A stretch of DNA of 64,000 nucleotides from Hyphomicrobiales bacterium (GCA_900467185.1 UBPA01000004.1:303344-367343); one strand, 5' to 3'; numbered from the stretch's first letter, positions 9,341 through 21,681 are shown. The notes: generated by a model not told the origin, from the letters alone. Made by a program: numbers and translations.

Positions 9341-10447
9341 ATGGATTTCGCGCTCCGCAAGGTCGCCTTTTCGGATCTGCCCGGCTGGGCAACCGACGAT
9401 CCGTCAGATCTCCTGCCGGCCCTGCGCCGGTGCCGGCACCATGTCGAGACGGTCAAGCCCCACCGGACGGGATCGCTCGGCATATCCTCACACGATCTCC
9501 TACCCGCCTTTCACGCCGCCGACGAGGTGGACGTGCGGGATGCTGCCGAGGCCCGCGCCTTCTTCGAGGAACACTTCCAGCCCTTCGCGATCGCGCGTCG
9601 CGACGGGCGGCCGGGCTTCGTCACCGCGTTCTTCGAGCCGACCGTTGCCGTCAGCCGGGTGCGCACGGCCGAATATGCCTATCCTTTCTATCGCCGGCCG
9701 GCCGATCTGGTCGATCTCGATGCGGCCAACCGCTCGGCCGGGCTGGACGAGAGCTTTGTCTTTGCCCGACGCGTGGGAGACCGAATCGAGGAATATCCCG
9801 ACCGGCGCGCGATCGAGACCGGTTGTCTTGCCGGGCGCGGGCTGGAGATCGCCTTTGCCCGCTCGAAGAGCGAGGTTTTCTTCGCCCATGTCCAGGGGGC
9901 TGCGCGTCTCCTTTTTCCGGACGGTTCTTCGGAGCGCATCACCTATGCCGGCAAAAGTGGCCATCCCTTCTCCGCCATCGGCCGCCTGCTGATCAACCGC
10001 GGCGAGATCGATGCGGCGACCGTATCCATGCAGTCGATCAAGGCCTGGCTCGATACCCATCCCGAGGATGCCGACGCGGTGATGTGGCACAATCGTTCCT
10101 TCATCTTCTTCCGCGAAGCCTCCGTCTCGGATCCCGCGCTCGGACCCGTGGCCGCCGCCAAGGTGCCCCTGGTGCCGGGACGCTCGCTGGCGGTCGATCG
10201 GCTGATTCATACCTTCGGTGTGCCGTTCTTCATCGCGAGCGACAGCCTCACCCGCATCGACGACGGCCGTCCGTTCCGCCGGCTGATGCTGGCTCTCGAC
10301 ACCGGTACGGCCATCGTCGGTCCGGCCCGCGGCGACATCTTCACCGGGTCGGGCGATGAGGCCGGCGAGCGGGCGGGCGCGGTGCGCAACGATGCGGACT
10401 TTTTCATTTTGATTCCGAAGGCGGCGGCGGCAAGATACGAGGCATGA
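9341..10447 (+). CDS. mltA: Murein transglycosylase A (MltA)
   Basis: A 368-residue MltA-family lytic transglycosylase that cleaves the MurNAc-GlcNAc bond with formation of 1,6-anhydroMurNAc. The double-psi barrel MltA domain spans about residues 90-250 (FEPTVAVSR through MQSIKAWL). The C-terminal 3D domain has the catalytic-type LALDTGTAI and ARGDIFTGSGDEAG motifs. No signal peptide or lipobox is visible, although the E. coli enzyme is a lipoprotein. A TAG stop in the same frame at 9329-9331 rules out a longer N-terminus. It overlaps the Smr gene by four bases. Confidence 0.9.
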   Translation: MDFALRKVAFSDLPGWATDDPSDLLPALRRCRHHVETVKPHRTGSLGISSHDLLPAFHAADEVDVRDAAEARAFFEEHFQPFAIARRDGRPGFVTAFFEPTVAVSRVRTAEYAYPFYRRPADLVDLDAANRSAGLDESFVFARRVGDRIEEYPDRRAIETGCLAGRGLEIAFARSKSEVFFAHVQGAARLLFPDGSSERITYAGKSGHPFSAIGRLLINRGEIDAATVSMQSIKAWLDTHPEDADAVMWHNRSFIFFREASVSDPALGPVAAAKVPLVPGRSLAVDRLIHTFGVPFFIASDSLTRIDDGRPFRRLMLALDTGTAIVGPARGDIFTGSGDEAGERAGAVRNDADFFILIPKAAAARYEA

Positions 10448-11013
10448 CGAGGAAGAAGACGCTTTCGAGCGAGGACCGCATTCTCTGGGGCAAGGTCGCC
10501 CGCTCGACGCGCGCGCTTCCCGGGCGCATGGAACTGCTCGCGCTCTTCGAGGGAGAGGACGCGCCGGCAAAGCCCGCCGAACCTGCACCCGTGCCTGCAG
10601 CGAAGGCGGCACGGGAGCCTGTGCCCGTCGCAAGAGTCGAAACGCCCCGACGTCACCAGCCGCTGGAAAAGCCGGTCAAGCGCAAACTCGCCAAGGGCCA
10701 CCTGCCGATCGATGCCCGCATCGACCTTCACGGCATGGCGCAGTCGGAGGCGCATGGCCTTCTGCTCCGATTCATCGCGCGGGCGCATGATCACGGCCTG
10801 CGGCATGTTCTCGTCATCACTGGCAAGGGCACGTCGATGGGCAGCGAAGGCGCGTTGAAGCGGGCGGTACCGCTCTGGTTCTCATTGCCCGATTTCCGCC
10901 CGCTGATTTCCTCCTACGAGCCCGCTGCCCGCAATCATGGCGGCGAAGGCGCGCTCTATGTGCGCCTGTCGCGGCACGGCGTCTCGCGGCACGGCACCGG
11001 CCCCACGGCATGA
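10444..11013 (+). CDS. Smr-domain protein (Smr/MutS2-type endonuclease domain)
   Basis: A 189-residue protein. The N-terminal 90 residues are charged and low in complexity (with an Ala/Pro-rich stretch near residues 40-60). The C-terminal Smr domain, from about residue 92, has the DLHGM motif at residues 95-99, and VLVITGKG lies near residue 122. Smr domains nick or bind nucleic acids in MutS2 and in stand-alone proteins. It is coupled by ATGA overlaps to mltA before and the XRE regulator after. Target and physiological role are unknown. Confidence 0.85.
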   Translation: MTRKKTLSSEDRILWGKVARSTRALPGRMELLALFEGEDAPAKPAEPAPVPAAKAAREPVPVARVETPRRHQPLEKPVKRKLAKGHLPIDARIDLHGMAQSEAHGLLLRFIARAHDHGLRHVLVITGKGTSMGSEGALKRAVPLWFSLPDFRPLISSYEPAARNHGGEGALYVRLSRHGVSRHGTGPTA

Positions 11014-11387
11014 CGCCCTTCGGTGAGGAGATGGTTCGCCTGCGCGCCGAGCGCGGAGTGACGCAGAAGCAGATGGCACAGGCGCTGAACGTCTCCGCCG
11101 CCTATCTCTCGGCGCTCGAGCACGGCCGCCGCGGCACGCCGAGCTTCGATTTCCTTCAGCGGGTCGCCGGTTACTTCCACATTATCTGGGACGAGGCGGA
11201 TGCGCTCTTCGCGCTTGCGGCGCAGTCGAACCCGCGCGTCACCGTCGACACATCAGGTCTTCCCGCCGCGCACACCATCCTGGCCAACCGTCTGGCGGCC
11301 CGGATCCGTCATCTCCCCGACCAGACGGTTGTGGATATCACGCAACTTTTGGACAATGCGCAGAAGGGTGCTAAAGATGGTGCCTGA
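11010..11387 (+). CDS. XRE-family helix-turn-helix regulator
   Basis: A 125-residue DNA-binding protein. The Cro/CI-type helix-turn-helix covers residues 8-60: LRAERGVTQKQMAQALNVS, then AAYLSALEHGRRGTPSFDFL with the recognition helix. The C-terminal 60 residues are not a known sensory domain. It overlaps the Smr gene by four bases, so mltA-smr-xre is one operon. The regulated genes are unknown. The 266 bp after it, before gyrB, have no gene. Confidence 0.85.
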   Translation: MTPFGEEMVRLRAERGVTQKQMAQALNVSAAYLSALEHGRRGTPSFDFLQRVAGYFHIIWDEADALFALAAQSNPRVTVDTSGLPAAHTILANRLAARIRHLPDQTVVDITQLLDNAQKGAKDGA

Positions 11388-11632
11388 AATGCTCTCCGGC
11401 AAATGAGCCTGGCGATATTGCCCGGGGAGCTGCGATAAAAACGGAAGAACCCACCCCACGATCCCGCTGCCGCCGGGTCGTTTTCAAGTCCCGTTTCCGG
11501 CCCGCAACCATCTGTCAAATATGGAACCGGACCCGGAAATGCCTATATTCAGACGATTGCCGGCACGCTGATTCGTCCTCCCGGATTCCGCATGGCCCGG
11601 CGATCGCAGGGCAAGCGCGAAACACGCCGTAA

Positions 11633-14089
<2,457 letters not shown>

Positions 14090-14119
14090 CGGACGTCCTT
14101 CGTCAGGAAAATGGAAATG

Positions 14120-14157
14120 AAAAGGCCCTCGCAACCAAATCGTTGCGAGGGCCTTTT
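14120..14157. terminator. Bidirectional terminator between gyrB and nitroreductase gene
   Basis: A perfect 16-bp stem (14120-14135 and 14142-14157) with the 6-nt loop CAAATC. The arms begin with AAAA and end with TTTT, so it can terminate both gyrB and the convergent nitroreductase gene. Confidence 0.9.
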
Positions 14158-14190
14158 GCTGTCGGTCTCAGGCCTTGAGACGGATGCCGA

Positions 14191-14793
14191 TCAGTCGGCC
14201 TTGAAGCTGCCGTTGAAGGCGAGTTCGGAAAGCGGACGGCGGGGGCTCGGGGTTTCCCGCGCCTTCAGGCCTTCCGGCAGGACCGACTTGTCGCCGACCC
14301 GGCCGATCGCAACGCCGGCTTCGACGCGGTAGCCGTCGGGAATGCCGAGGATCTCCGCAGCCTTGTCGAAGTGGATGCCGGTCATGCCGTGCGCCTGGTA
14401 GCCGAGCAGCATGGCCTGATGGGCGATGGCGCCCCAGGCCGAGCCAGCATCGAAGCTATGGCTGTAGGACGGCTTGGATTCGGTAGAGCCCGGTGCCGTA
14501 AAGTGCGTTTTGGAGATGATGATCACCAGTGCGGAGGCCGATTTTGCCCAGCTCTGGTTGAAATCGTTGAGGATCGGGAGAAGCGTGCCCCATTTTGGCG
14601 TGCCGCGCAGCGCGTAGGAAAAGCGCCAGGGCTGCGAGTTGAAGGCGGATGGTGCCCAGCGGCCGGCTTCGAGAATCGTCAGAAGCTCCGCTTCGCCCAT
14701 CGTCTCGTCCTTAAAGGCGCGGGGCGACCAGCGGTCGAGAAAGCTTGCTTCGATCGGATGGTCGGCCTGTCGGAAATTGCTCGACGTGGTCAT
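14191..14793 (-). CDS. Nitroreductase-family flavoprotein
   Basis: A 200-residue FMN-binding oxidoreductase of the nitroreductase fold. The N-terminal FLDRWSPRAF motif (Arg for FMN phosphate) starts near residue 16. The SAFNSQPWRF segment near residue 47 and AGSAWGAIAHQAMLLGYQAHGM near residue 114 (dimer-interface helix) are typical, as is a C-terminal GVAIGRVGD. The start chosen is ATG 14793, since upstream residues lack any family feature. Natural substrate unknown. It is divergent from the aldolase gene at 14996. Confidence 0.88.
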   Translation of the reverse strand: MTTSSNFRQADHPIEASFLDRWSPRAFKDETMGEAELLTILEAGRWAPSAFNSQPWRFSYALRGTPKWGTLLPILNDFNQSWAKSASALVIIISKTHFTAPGSTESKPSYSHSFDAGSAWGAIAHQAMLLGYQAHGMTGIHFDKAAEILGIPDGYRVEAGVAIGRVGDKSVLPEGLKARETPSPRRPLSELAFNGSFKAD

Positions 14794-14995
14794 GGTTCTG
14801 GTCCTTCGCGTGGGTCGGCCGCTGAGCCAGCGGTTGCCGATGGGAAAAGCAGGGGCGCAACGGAGAGCGCACTGCACCATTTAGTAAGTCTACGCCATTC
14901 CCGACAAGATGCTTTCGGCGAATAGAGTGTCTTCGCCATGGAGACGATTGCCATGTGCCCTATCTGAAACCGGTGAGGGCGAGAAGGAGAGCGAC

Positions 14996-15799
14996 GTGCC
15001 GGCACCGGTCAACCCATTCAAGGCGGCGCTGAACGAGCGGCGCTTCCAGCTCGGATTCTGGGTGGCGCTGGCCAGCCCCTACGCGGCAGAGGTCGTGTCC
15101 GGCAGCGGCTATGACTGGCTGCTGATCGACGGCGAGCATGCCCCGAACGACATTCCCTCGCTGGCGGCGCAGGTCCAGGCGCTGAAGGGCTCGCAGAGCC
15201 ATGCGGTCGTGCGCTTGCCGGTGGGCGAGACGTGGATGATCAAACAGATCCTCGATGCCGGTGCCCAGACCGTCATGATCCCCATGGTGGAAACCGTCAA
15301 GGAAGCCGAGCGTCTGGTGCGGGCGGTGCGCTATCCGCCGCGCGGTGACCGAGGCGTCGGCGCAGCGCTCGGCCGCGCCTCCAGTTTCAGCCGCATCGGT
15401 GACTATCTGGAATCGGCGGATCGCGAGATCTGCCTGATCGTGCAGATCGAGAGCCGTGCGGGTCTGGCGGCTCTCGACCGGATCGCCGCGATCGACGGCG
15501 TGGATGGATTGTTCATCGGCCCGTCCGATCTCGCAGCCGACATGGGCCTTCTCGGGCAGCCGGGCCATGCCAATGTGACGGCAGCCATTCGCGATGCTTT
15601 CGCGCGGATCGCCAAGGCCGGCAAGGCGTCCGGCATCATGACGCTGAACCTCGATCAGGCAAGGCTCTATCGTGAACTCGGCGCGGACTTCATGGCAATT
15701 GGCACAGATGTGACGACGCTCGTGGAAGCAACGACCCGGCTGCGTCTGCAATATCAAGGCGATGAAACGTCCCATACCACAGGATCGTCCGGGTATTGA
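14996..15799 (+). CDS. HpcH/HpaI-family class II aldolase
   Basis: A 267-residue TIM-barrel enzyme that cleaves 4-hydroxy-2-oxo acids to pyruvate (or a related 2-oxo acid) and an aldehyde using a divalent metal. Features are the GYDWLLIDGEHAPND segment, the VVRLPVGE arginine strand, IVQIESRAGL carrying the metal-binding glutamate, and LFIGPSDLAADMG. The start is GTG 14996 behind the Shine-Dalgarno AGAAGGAGA; alternatives 29 codons upstream lie near the divergent nitroreductase promoter. Exact substrate, such as 2-keto-3-deoxy-rhamnonate or 4-hydroxy-2-oxoheptanedioate, cannot be told. Confidence 0.85.
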   Translation: MPAPVNPFKAALNERRFQLGFWVALASPYAAEVVSGSGYDWLLIDGEHAPNDIPSLAAQVQALKGSQSHAVVRLPVGETWMIKQILDAGAQTVMIPMVETVKEAERLVRAVRYPPRGDRGVGAALGRASSFSRIGDYLESADREICLIVQIESRAGLAALDRIAAIDGVDGLFIGPSDLAADMGLLGQPGHANVTAAIRDAFARIAKAGKASGIMTLNLDQARLYRELGADFMAIGTDVTTLVEATTRLRLQYQGDETSHTTGSSGY

Positions 15800-16034
15800 T
15801 AGGGCTTATCGACTTGTCAACGCCTTCGGGCGCACACTTCGTCGAGGAATGATGGAGGATTTCAAAATGATGGCAGAGGAAGGTCTTGCGACAGTTTCGC
15901 ACCGGCCAACCGTGATACTCTAACGCACTTGCCGCACTGCACAATAAAGCGTAGCCTATCATATTAGAGGAATATGAAACGGAGACTTTACGCCAGAACT
16001 GTCTCCGCTCATGGTAAAAAGGAGTTTGTATCCA

Positions 16035-17306
16035 ATGTTTTACCAGTTCTATGAGCTGAACCATGCGATTATGGCCCCCTGGCGTGCCGCAGCCGACGCC
16101 ATGCGTCTGGCCTATAGCAATCCGCTCAACCCGCTGTCGCAAACCTATCTTGGCCGCACCGCAGCAGCCGGTCTCGAAGTCTTCGAGCGCTCGACCCGCC
16201 GCTACGGCAAGCCGGAATTCGGCCTGCATGAGACAATCATCGACGGCCAGCCGATTTCGATCGACGAGAAGATCGTCTGGCGGCAGCCCTTCTGCAATCT
16301 CATTCACTTCGAGCGCGTTCTCGAAAAGCCGGCCCGGTCCGATCCGCGCGTCCTGATCGTCGCCCCGATGTCCGGCCATTACGCGACCCTTCTGCGCGGC
16401 ACGGTGGAAGCGCTGCTGCCGACCTCCGACATCTACATTACCGACTGGATCGACGCCCGCATGGTGCCTCTGACCGAGGGGACCTTCGATCTCGATGACT
16501 ACATCGAATACGTCATCGAGATCCTGCATTTCCTCGGGCCCGATACGCATGTCGTCGCGGTCTGCCAGCCGGCCGTGCCCGTTCTCGCGGCGGCCGCCAT
16601 CATGGAAGGCCGGGGCGATGCGCTGTCGCCGGCATCGATGACCCTGATGGGCGGGCCGATCGACACGCGAATCAACCCGACCGCCGTCAACCAGCTCGCC
16701 AAGGACAAGCCGATCGAATGGTTCCGCGACAATGTCGTGATGCCCGTTCCCTTTCCGCAGCCGGGCTTCATGCGGCCGGTCTACCCCGGCTTCCTTCAGC
16801 TCTCCGGCTTCATGTCGATGAACCTCGACAGGCATATCAATGCCCAGAAGGAATTCTTCGACCATCTCGTCAAGCATGACGGCGACGCGGCGGAGAAGCA
16901 CCGCGAGTTCTACGACGAATATCTCGCGGTGATGGACCTGACCGCCGAATTCTACCTGCAGACCGTCGATGTCGTGTTCATGCAGCATGCCTTGCCGAAG
17001 GGCGAGATGATGCATCGGGGCGAGCGGGTGGATACGCATGCGATCCGCAAGGTGGCCCTGCTGACGGTGGAGGGCGAGAACGACGACATCTCCGGTGCGG
17101 GTCAGACGGCGGCGGCGCAGACCATCTGTTCCAACATTCCCGACCACATGCGGATGCATTATGTGCAGCCGGATGTCGGCCATTACGGCGTGTTCAACGG
17201 GTCGCGGTTCCGTCGGGAAATCGCGCCGCGCATCACCGCCTTCCAGCGCGAGCACGGCCACAAGGCCGCCGCCGTCAAGGTCATCAAGGGTGGAAAAACC
17301 GCTTAA
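16035..17306 (+). CDS. phaZ: Intracellular polyhydroxybutyrate depolymerase
   Basis: A 423-residue alpha/beta-hydrolase of the intracellular PHB depolymerase family, which mobilises stored poly-3-hydroxybutyrate granules. The cysteine-type nucleophile motif VVAVCQPAVPVL places Cys177 at the elbow, as in the Cupriavidus PhaZ1 family. The oxyanion strand VLIVAPMSGHYATLLRGT precedes it. The catalytic Asp is expected in LTVEGENDDISGAG and the His in VQPDVGHYGVFNGSR. No signal peptide is present, which fits an intracellular enzyme. ATG 16035 has a good Shine-Dalgarno (AAGGAG, 10 nt upstream). It is a single gene closed by a terminator. Confidence 0.93.
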   Translation: MFYQFYELNHAIMAPWRAAADAMRLAYSNPLNPLSQTYLGRTAAAGLEVFERSTRRYGKPEFGLHETIIDGQPISIDEKIVWRQPFCNLIHFERVLEKPARSDPRVLIVAPMSGHYATLLRGTVEALLPTSDIYITDWIDARMVPLTEGTFDLDDYIEYVIEILHFLGPDTHVVAVCQPAVPVLAAAAIMEGRGDALSPASMTLMGGPIDTRINPTAVNQLAKDKPIEWFRDNVVMPVPFPQPGFMRPVYPGFLQLSGFMSMNLDRHINAQKEFFDHLVKHDGDAAEKHREFYDEYLAVMDLTAEFYLQTVDVVFMQHALPKGEMMHRGERVDTHAIRKVALLTVEGENDDISGAGQTAAAQTICSNIPDHMRMHYVQPDVGHYGVFNGSRFRREIAPRITAFQREHGHKAAAVKVIKGGKTA

Positions 17307-17344
17307 CGGCTGGAAAGTGGACGGAAACATCAAAAAATGGTGAG

Positions 17345-17370
17345 ATCGGGCAAGCCCTTGCCCGATTTCT
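17345..17370 (+). terminator. Terminator of phaZ
   Basis: Inverted repeat ATCGGGCAAG (17345-17354) and CTTGCCCGAT (17357-17366), followed by TTTCT. Confidence 0.75.
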
Positions 17371-17463
17371 GATTGGTTCGTCTTGCGATGGAATGGGCCT
17401 GTTCCCACATCCATACGAGCGGGTTCGACGATCGAACCCTCCATTGACGAGGACTTAATCCCC

Positions 17464-17916
17464 ATGAATCAGAATGCCTTGATCCGTCCTGACTGGACGC
17501 CCGCGACCATTGCGTTGATGGTTCTCGGCTTCGTCGTCTTCTGGCCGCTTGGCCTCGCCATGCTCGCCTACATTATCTTCGGCGAACGCCTGAAATCCTT
17601 CAAGCGCGACGCGAACGCCTCCGTCGATACCGTCTTCTCCACCGTCAAGGGCGGGTTCGGCGGCTTCGGCAAGACGGGCTTCTCGCGCGGCACGTTCCGC
17701 GCTGGCCATACCGGCAACGTCGCTTTCGACGACTGGCGCGAAGCCGAACTGGCGCGTCTCGATGAAGAGCGCCGCCGTCTGGACGACATGCGCGAAGATT
17801 TCGACGCCTATGTCCGCGAACTGCGCCGCGCCAAGGACCAAGACGATTTCGACCGCTTCATGCGCGAGCGCAACACGCCGTCGAACGGCCCGGTCACCGG
17901 TTACACCGGTAACTGA
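17464..17916 (+). CDS. DUF2852 membrane protein
   Basis: A 150-residue protein with one or two membrane segments at residues 15-42 (ATIALMVLGFVVFWPLGLAM is the core) and a glycine-rich linker (GGFGGFGKTGFSRG). A strongly charged coiled coil follows at about residues 85-130 (WREAELARLDEERRRL onward). This matches the DUF2852 family, widespread in rhizobia and of unknown function. ATG 17464 gives the family N-terminus. It has its own strong terminator, so it is a single-gene unit. Confidence 0.85.
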   Translation: MNQNALIRPDWTPATIALMVLGFVVFWPLGLAMLAYIIFGERLKSFKRDANASVDTVFSTVKGGFGGFGKTGFSRGTFRAGHTGNVAFDDWREAELARLDEERRRLDDMREDFDAYVRELRRAKDQDDFDRFMRERNTPSNGPVTGYTGN

Positions 17917-17959
17917 TCCGGAACGCGCCCTCGGATGATGGCGCCCCCGATGGAAATGC

Positions 17960-17993
17960 GCCGGCCTTCCTCTTGCGGGAAGGCCGGCTTTTT
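17960..17993 (+). terminator. Terminator of the DUF2852 gene
   Basis: Perfect 11-bp stem (GCCGGCCTTCC at 17960-17970, GGAAGGCCGGC at 17978-17988) with a 7-nt loop and TTTTT at 17989-17993. Confidence 0.9.
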
Positions 17994-18041
17994 CACGCCG
18001 CTCCCGAGGCGGAAACCCCGCGAATCATCTATCAGGAACCG

Positions 18042-18821
18042 ATGTTTCCTCTGCTGCTCAAGCCTATTCGCCGCAAGAAGCCGGTCGCACCTGTCAAACC
18101 GGTGACGAAGACCGTCGTGAAGACGCTGACCGTGGACGGGCGGGCGCTTCCTCTGACGATCCGGCAGAACCCAAGGGCGACACGGATGACGCTGCGGATC
18201 GAGCCCGGCGGCCGTGCCCTCAAGATGACCATTCCCACCGGCCTGCCCGAACGCGAAATCACGCTGTTTCTCGACCGTCATCAGGTGTGGCTGGCCAGCC
18301 GTCTCGCACGCTTCTCCGGCGAAAGCGTGCTGGAGGAGGGCGGCGTGATCTTCGTGCGCGGCGTGGCGCACCGTATCGAGCGCACGGGGCGGCTTCGCGG
18401 CGTGACGGAAAGCGTCGTGGTCGATGACGAGGCCGTGCTGCGGGTAAGCGGCGCGTCGGAACATCTCGGCCGCCGCATCGCCGACTTCCTGAAGAAGGAA
18501 GCGCGCAAGGATCTGGAGCAGCTTGCGCCGGCGCATGCTTTGAACGTGGGACGACGGATCAAGTCGATGACGCTGCGCGACACGCGAAGCCGCTGGGGCT
18601 CCTGCGCCGTGGATGGAGCGCTGAATTTCTCCTGGCGCATCGTCATGGCGCCGCCTTACGTCATCGATTATCTCGCCGCCCATGAGGTTGCCCACCTCAA
18701 GGAAATGAACCACGGCCCGAACTTCTGGGCGCTCTGCGAGCGGCTCTGCCCGCGCACGGCCGACGCCCGTCACTGGCTGAAGCGCAACGGCACGCTGCTG
18801 CACGCCATCGACTTCACCTGA
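18042..18821 (+). CDS. YgjP-type zinc metallopeptidase (M48/SprT-like, DUF45)
   Basis: A 259-residue cytosolic protein of the YgjP/DUF45 family. The zinc-binding HEVAH motif lies in LAAHEVAHLKEMNHGPNFW (a third ligand is expected in the HGPNFW part), about 50 residues from the C-terminus. It is preceded by the family block TRSRWGSCAVDGALNFSWR. The N-terminal half is a beta-rich region (RMTLRIEPGGRALKMTIP). ATG 18042 was chosen because an earlier in-frame ATG at 17973 lies within the loop of the preceding terminator. Substrates are unknown. Confidence 0.85.
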   Translation: MFPLLLKPIRRKKPVAPVKPVTKTVVKTLTVDGRALPLTIRQNPRATRMTLRIEPGGRALKMTIPTGLPEREITLFLDRHQVWLASRLARFSGESVLEEGGVIFVRGVAHRIERTGRLRGVTESVVVDDEAVLRVSGASEHLGRRIADFLKKEARKDLEQLAPAHALNVGRRIKSMTLRDTRSRWGSCAVDGALNFSWRIVMAPPYVIDYLAAHEVAHLKEMNHGPNFWALCERLCPRTADARHWLKRNGTLLHAIDFT

Positions 18822-18896
18822 TCACGCCCTGCGACAACGGCTCGGGCCCTTGTTTTGGCTCGACTCGCAGGCCGATTCATGCAAATGCGGTGCCTT

Positions 18897-19571
18897 ATGA
18901 CCATCGATGTCAAGATCTGCGGATTGAAGACCGCCGAAGCCGTCGACAAGGCGGTTGCCTTGGGCGCGAACCATGTCGGCTTCATATTTTTCGAGAAGAG
19001 CCCGCGTAATATCGAGCCGGACGATGCCGCGCGGCTGGCCGACCGGATTCGCGGCCGGGCGAAGATCGTCGCCGTGACGGTGGATGCGGATAACGACACG
19101 CTGGACGAGATCGTCTCGTCGCTCGATCCCGACATCCTGCAGCTTCACGGCCACGAGACCGCTGCACGCGCGCTGGACATCCGCGCCATCTACGGCCGGC
19201 CCGTGATGAAGGCATTTTCGGTGCGCGAGGCTGATGATCTGCGCGCGGTGGATGCCTATATCGGCATTGCCGACCGGTTTCTGTTCGACGCCAAGGCGCC
19301 CAAGGGGTCCGACCTGCCGGGCGGCAATGGCGTGGCGTTCGACTGGACGCTCCTCCATGCGCTTGACGCCGAGGTGGATTACATGCTTTCCGGCGGCCTG
19401 AATGCCGGGAACATCCGCGAGGCCCTTCAGATGACGGGCACGCGCGCGATCGACATCTCCTCCGGAGTGGAGCGCGCGCCCGGCGTCAAGGACATCGGGC
19501 GGATGGAAGAGTTTTTCGATGCCGTTGCACAGGCTTGCGCAGAGCCTTTCCGGTCAAGGAGCACGACGTGA
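18897..19571 (+). CDS. trpF: Phosphoribosylanthranilate isomerase
   Basis: A 224-residue TIM-barrel enzyme of tryptophan synthesis that isomerises phosphoribosylanthranilate to CdRP. The catalytic cysteine is in VKICGLK near the N-terminus. The [14 protein letters not shown] phosphate-side loop, LQLHGHE, and the C-terminal SGGLNAGNI and DISSGVE phosphate-binding segments are present. ATG 18897 gives the family N-terminus; an earlier in-frame ATG at 18879 is possible. It overlaps trpB by four bases (GTGA). Confidence 0.96.
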   Translation: MTIDVKICGLKTAEAVDKAVALGANHVGFIFFEKSPRNIEPDDAARLADRIRGRAKIVAVTVDADNDTLDEIVSSLDPDILQLHGHETAARALDIRAIYGRPVMKAFSVREADDLRAVDAYIGIADRFLFDAKAPKGSDLPGGNGVAFDWTLLHALDAEVDYMLSGGLNAGNIREALQMTGTRAIDISSGVERAPGVKDIGRMEEFFDAVAQACAEPFRSRSTT

Positions 19572-20788
19572 ATCAGACCCCTCTACCCAATTCCTTCCGT
19601 TCCGGCCCCGATGAGGATGGTCGTTTCGGCATTTTCGGCGGCCGCTTCGTCGCGGAAACGCTGATGCCGCTGATCCTCGAGCTTGAAGCCGAATGGGAGA
19701 AGGCAAAGACCGATCCCGCCTTCAAGGCCGAGCTGGAACACCTCAACACCCATTATACCGGCCGTCCGAGCCCTCTCTATTTTGCCGAGCGGCTGACGGC
19801 GGAACTGGGTGGCGCGAAGGTCTATTTCAAGCGCGACGAGCTGAACCACACCGGTTCGCACAAGATCAACAATTGCCTCGGCCAGATCCTGCTCGCCAAG
19901 CGCATGGGCAAGACCCGCATCATCGCGGAAACCGGCGCCGGCCAGCATGGCGTGGCGACGGCGACCGTCGCGGCCCGCTTCGGCCTTCCCTGCGTCGTCT
20001 ACATGGGCGCAACCGACGTCGAGCGCCAGTCGCCGAACGTCTTCCGCATGAAGCTGCTCGGTGCCGAAGTGCGCCCCGTCACGGCCGGCCACGGCACGCT
20101 GAAGGACGCGATGAACGAGGCCCTGCGCGACTGGGTCACCAATGTGGACGACACCTACTATCTGATCGGTACCGCCGCAGGCCCGCATCCCTATCCGGAA
20201 ATGGTGCGCGACTTCCAGGCCGTCATCGGCCGGGAAACGCGCGAGCAGATGCTGGCCATGGAGGGCCGCCTGCCGGACATGCTGGTTGCAGCCGTCGGCG
20301 GCGGCTCCAACGCCATTGGTCTCTTCCATCCGTTCCTCGACGATGCCAGCGTCAAGATCGTCGGCGTGGAAGCGGGCGGCAAGGGCCTCGACGGCGAGGA
20401 ACACTGTGCCTCGCTGACGGCGGGCTCGCCGGGCGTTCTTCACGGCAACCGCACCTACCTGCTGCAGGATAAGGACGGACAGATCAAGGAAGGCCATTCG
20501 ATCTCGGCCGGCCTCGACTATCCTGGCATCGGCCCCGAGCATTCCTGGCTGAAGGATGCCGGCCGCGTCGAATACGTGCCGATCATGGACCATGAGGCGC
20601 TCGAAGCCTTCCAGCTCCTGACCCGCATCGAGGGCATCATTCCCGCGCTTGAGCCGAGCCATGCGCTGGCCGAGGTCATCAAGCGGGCGCCGACGATGGA
20701 CAAGGACCAGATCATCGTGATGAACCTCTGCGGACGTGGCGACAAGGATATCTTCACTGTCGGCAAGCTGCTCGGAATGGGACTGTAA
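19568..20788 (+). CDS. trpB: Tryptophan synthase beta subunit
   Basis: A 406-residue PLP enzyme that condenses indole with serine. The PLP lysine is in [16 protein letters not shown], the phosphate-binding loop is VGGGSNAIG, and the catalytic glutamate is in [14 protein letters not shown]. The GTG start overlaps the trpF stop and gives the rhizobial N-terminus ([20 protein letters not shown]). It is followed four bases later by trpA, so the two subunits of the indole-channelling complex are made together. Confidence 0.98.
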   Translation: MNQTPLPNSFRSGPDEDGRFGIFGGRFVAETLMPLILELEAEWEKAKTDPAFKAELEHLNTHYTGRPSPLYFAERLTAELGGAKVYFKRDELNHTGSHKINNCLGQILLAKRMGKTRIIAETGAGQHGVATATVAARFGLPCVVYMGATDVERQSPNVFRMKLLGAEVRPVTAGHGTLKDAMNEALRDWVTNVDDTYYLIGTAAGPHPYPEMVRDFQAVIGRETREQMLAMEGRLPDMLVAAVGGGSNAIGLFHPFLDDASVKIVGVEAGGKGLDGEEHCASLTAGSPGVLHGNRTYLLQDKDGQIKEGHSISAGLDYPGIGPEHSWLKDAGRVEYVPIMDHEALEAFQLLTRIEGIIPALEPSHALAEVIKRAPTMDKDQIIVMNLCGRGDKDIFTVGKLLGMGL

Positions 20789-20792
20789 GAAC

Positions 20793-21632
20793 ATGAGCGC
20801 ACGTTTCGACAGGACCTTCGCCAAGGCGGCCGCCGAGCATCGGCCGGTGCTCGTCACCTACATCATGGGGGGCGACCCGGATTTCGACACATCCCTGTCG
20901 ATCATGAAGGCGCTGCCCTCGGCCGGCGCCGACATCATCGAGCTCGGCATGCCCTTCTCCGACCCGATGGCGGATGGTCCGGCGATCCAGCTGGCCGGCC
21001 AGCGCGCCCTGCGCGGCGGCCAGACGCTCGAAAAGACGCTGGAGCTGTCCCGCCAGTTCCGCAAGACGGATACGGACACGCCGATCGTCATGATGGGCTA
21101 TTACAATCCGATCTACATCTATGGCGTCGATCGCTTTCTCGATAACGCGCTTGCCGCCGGCATCGACGGCCTGATCGTCGTCGATCTGCCGCCGGAAATG
21201 GACGACGAGCTCTGCCTGCCCGCTCTCAAGAAGGGCATCAGCTTCATCCGGCTGGCAACGCCCACGACGGACGGGCGGCGCCTGCCCAAGGTTCTCGAAA
21301 ACACCTCGGGCTTCGTCTATTACGTCTCCATGAACGGCATCACCGGCTCGGCCCTGCCGGAGCCGGCCCTGGTCGGCGGCGCCGTGGCGCGCATCAAGGA
21401 GCATACCAACCTGCCGGTCTGCGTCGGCTTCGGCGTCAAGACGGCCGAGCATGCCCGCGCCATCGGCGCGTCTGCCGACGGCGTGGTCGTCGGTACCGTC
21501 ATCATCAATCAGGTCGCCTCCAGCCTGACCGAAGACGGTCAGGCAACGGGTGCGACCGTTCCGGGCGTGGAGGCCCTCGTCCGCGGCCTTTCGGCCGGCG
21601 TCCGGGCCGCACGTCTTGCCGCAGCCGAATAA
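20793..21632 (+). CDS. trpA: Tryptophan synthase alpha subunit
   Basis: A 279-residue TIM-barrel enzyme cleaving indole-3-glycerol phosphate to indole and glyceraldehyde-3-phosphate. The catalytic glutamate is in [16 protein letters not shown] and the catalytic aspartate in [14 protein letters not shown]. The loop-6 region [12 protein letters not shown] and the phosphate-binding [12 protein letters not shown] follow. ATG 20793 lies four bases after the trpB stop. The rest of the pathway (trpE, trpDC) is not in this window, as is usual in rhizobia. Confidence 0.98.
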   Translation: MSARFDRTFAKAAAEHRPVLVTYIMGGDPDFDTSLSIMKALPSAGADIIELGMPFSDPMADGPAIQLAGQRALRGGQTLEKTLELSRQFRKTDTDTPIVMMGYYNPIYIYGVDRFLDNALAAGIDGLIVVDLPPEMDDELCLPALKKGISFIRLATPTTDGRRLPKVLENTSGFVYYVSMNGITGSALPEPALVGGAVARIKEHTNLPVCVGFGVKTAEHARAIGASADGVVVGTVIINQVASSLTEDGQATGATVPGVEALVRGLSAGVRAARLAAAE

Positions 21633-21681
21633 TCGCCCACATTCAGGGCAATGACAGGCTGAACGATTTCAGGAGTTTCAT

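Noticed and set aside
17973..18041. Longer N-terminus for the YgjP-type peptidase
   Set aside because: The earlier ATG sits in the loop of the preceding terminator hairpin.
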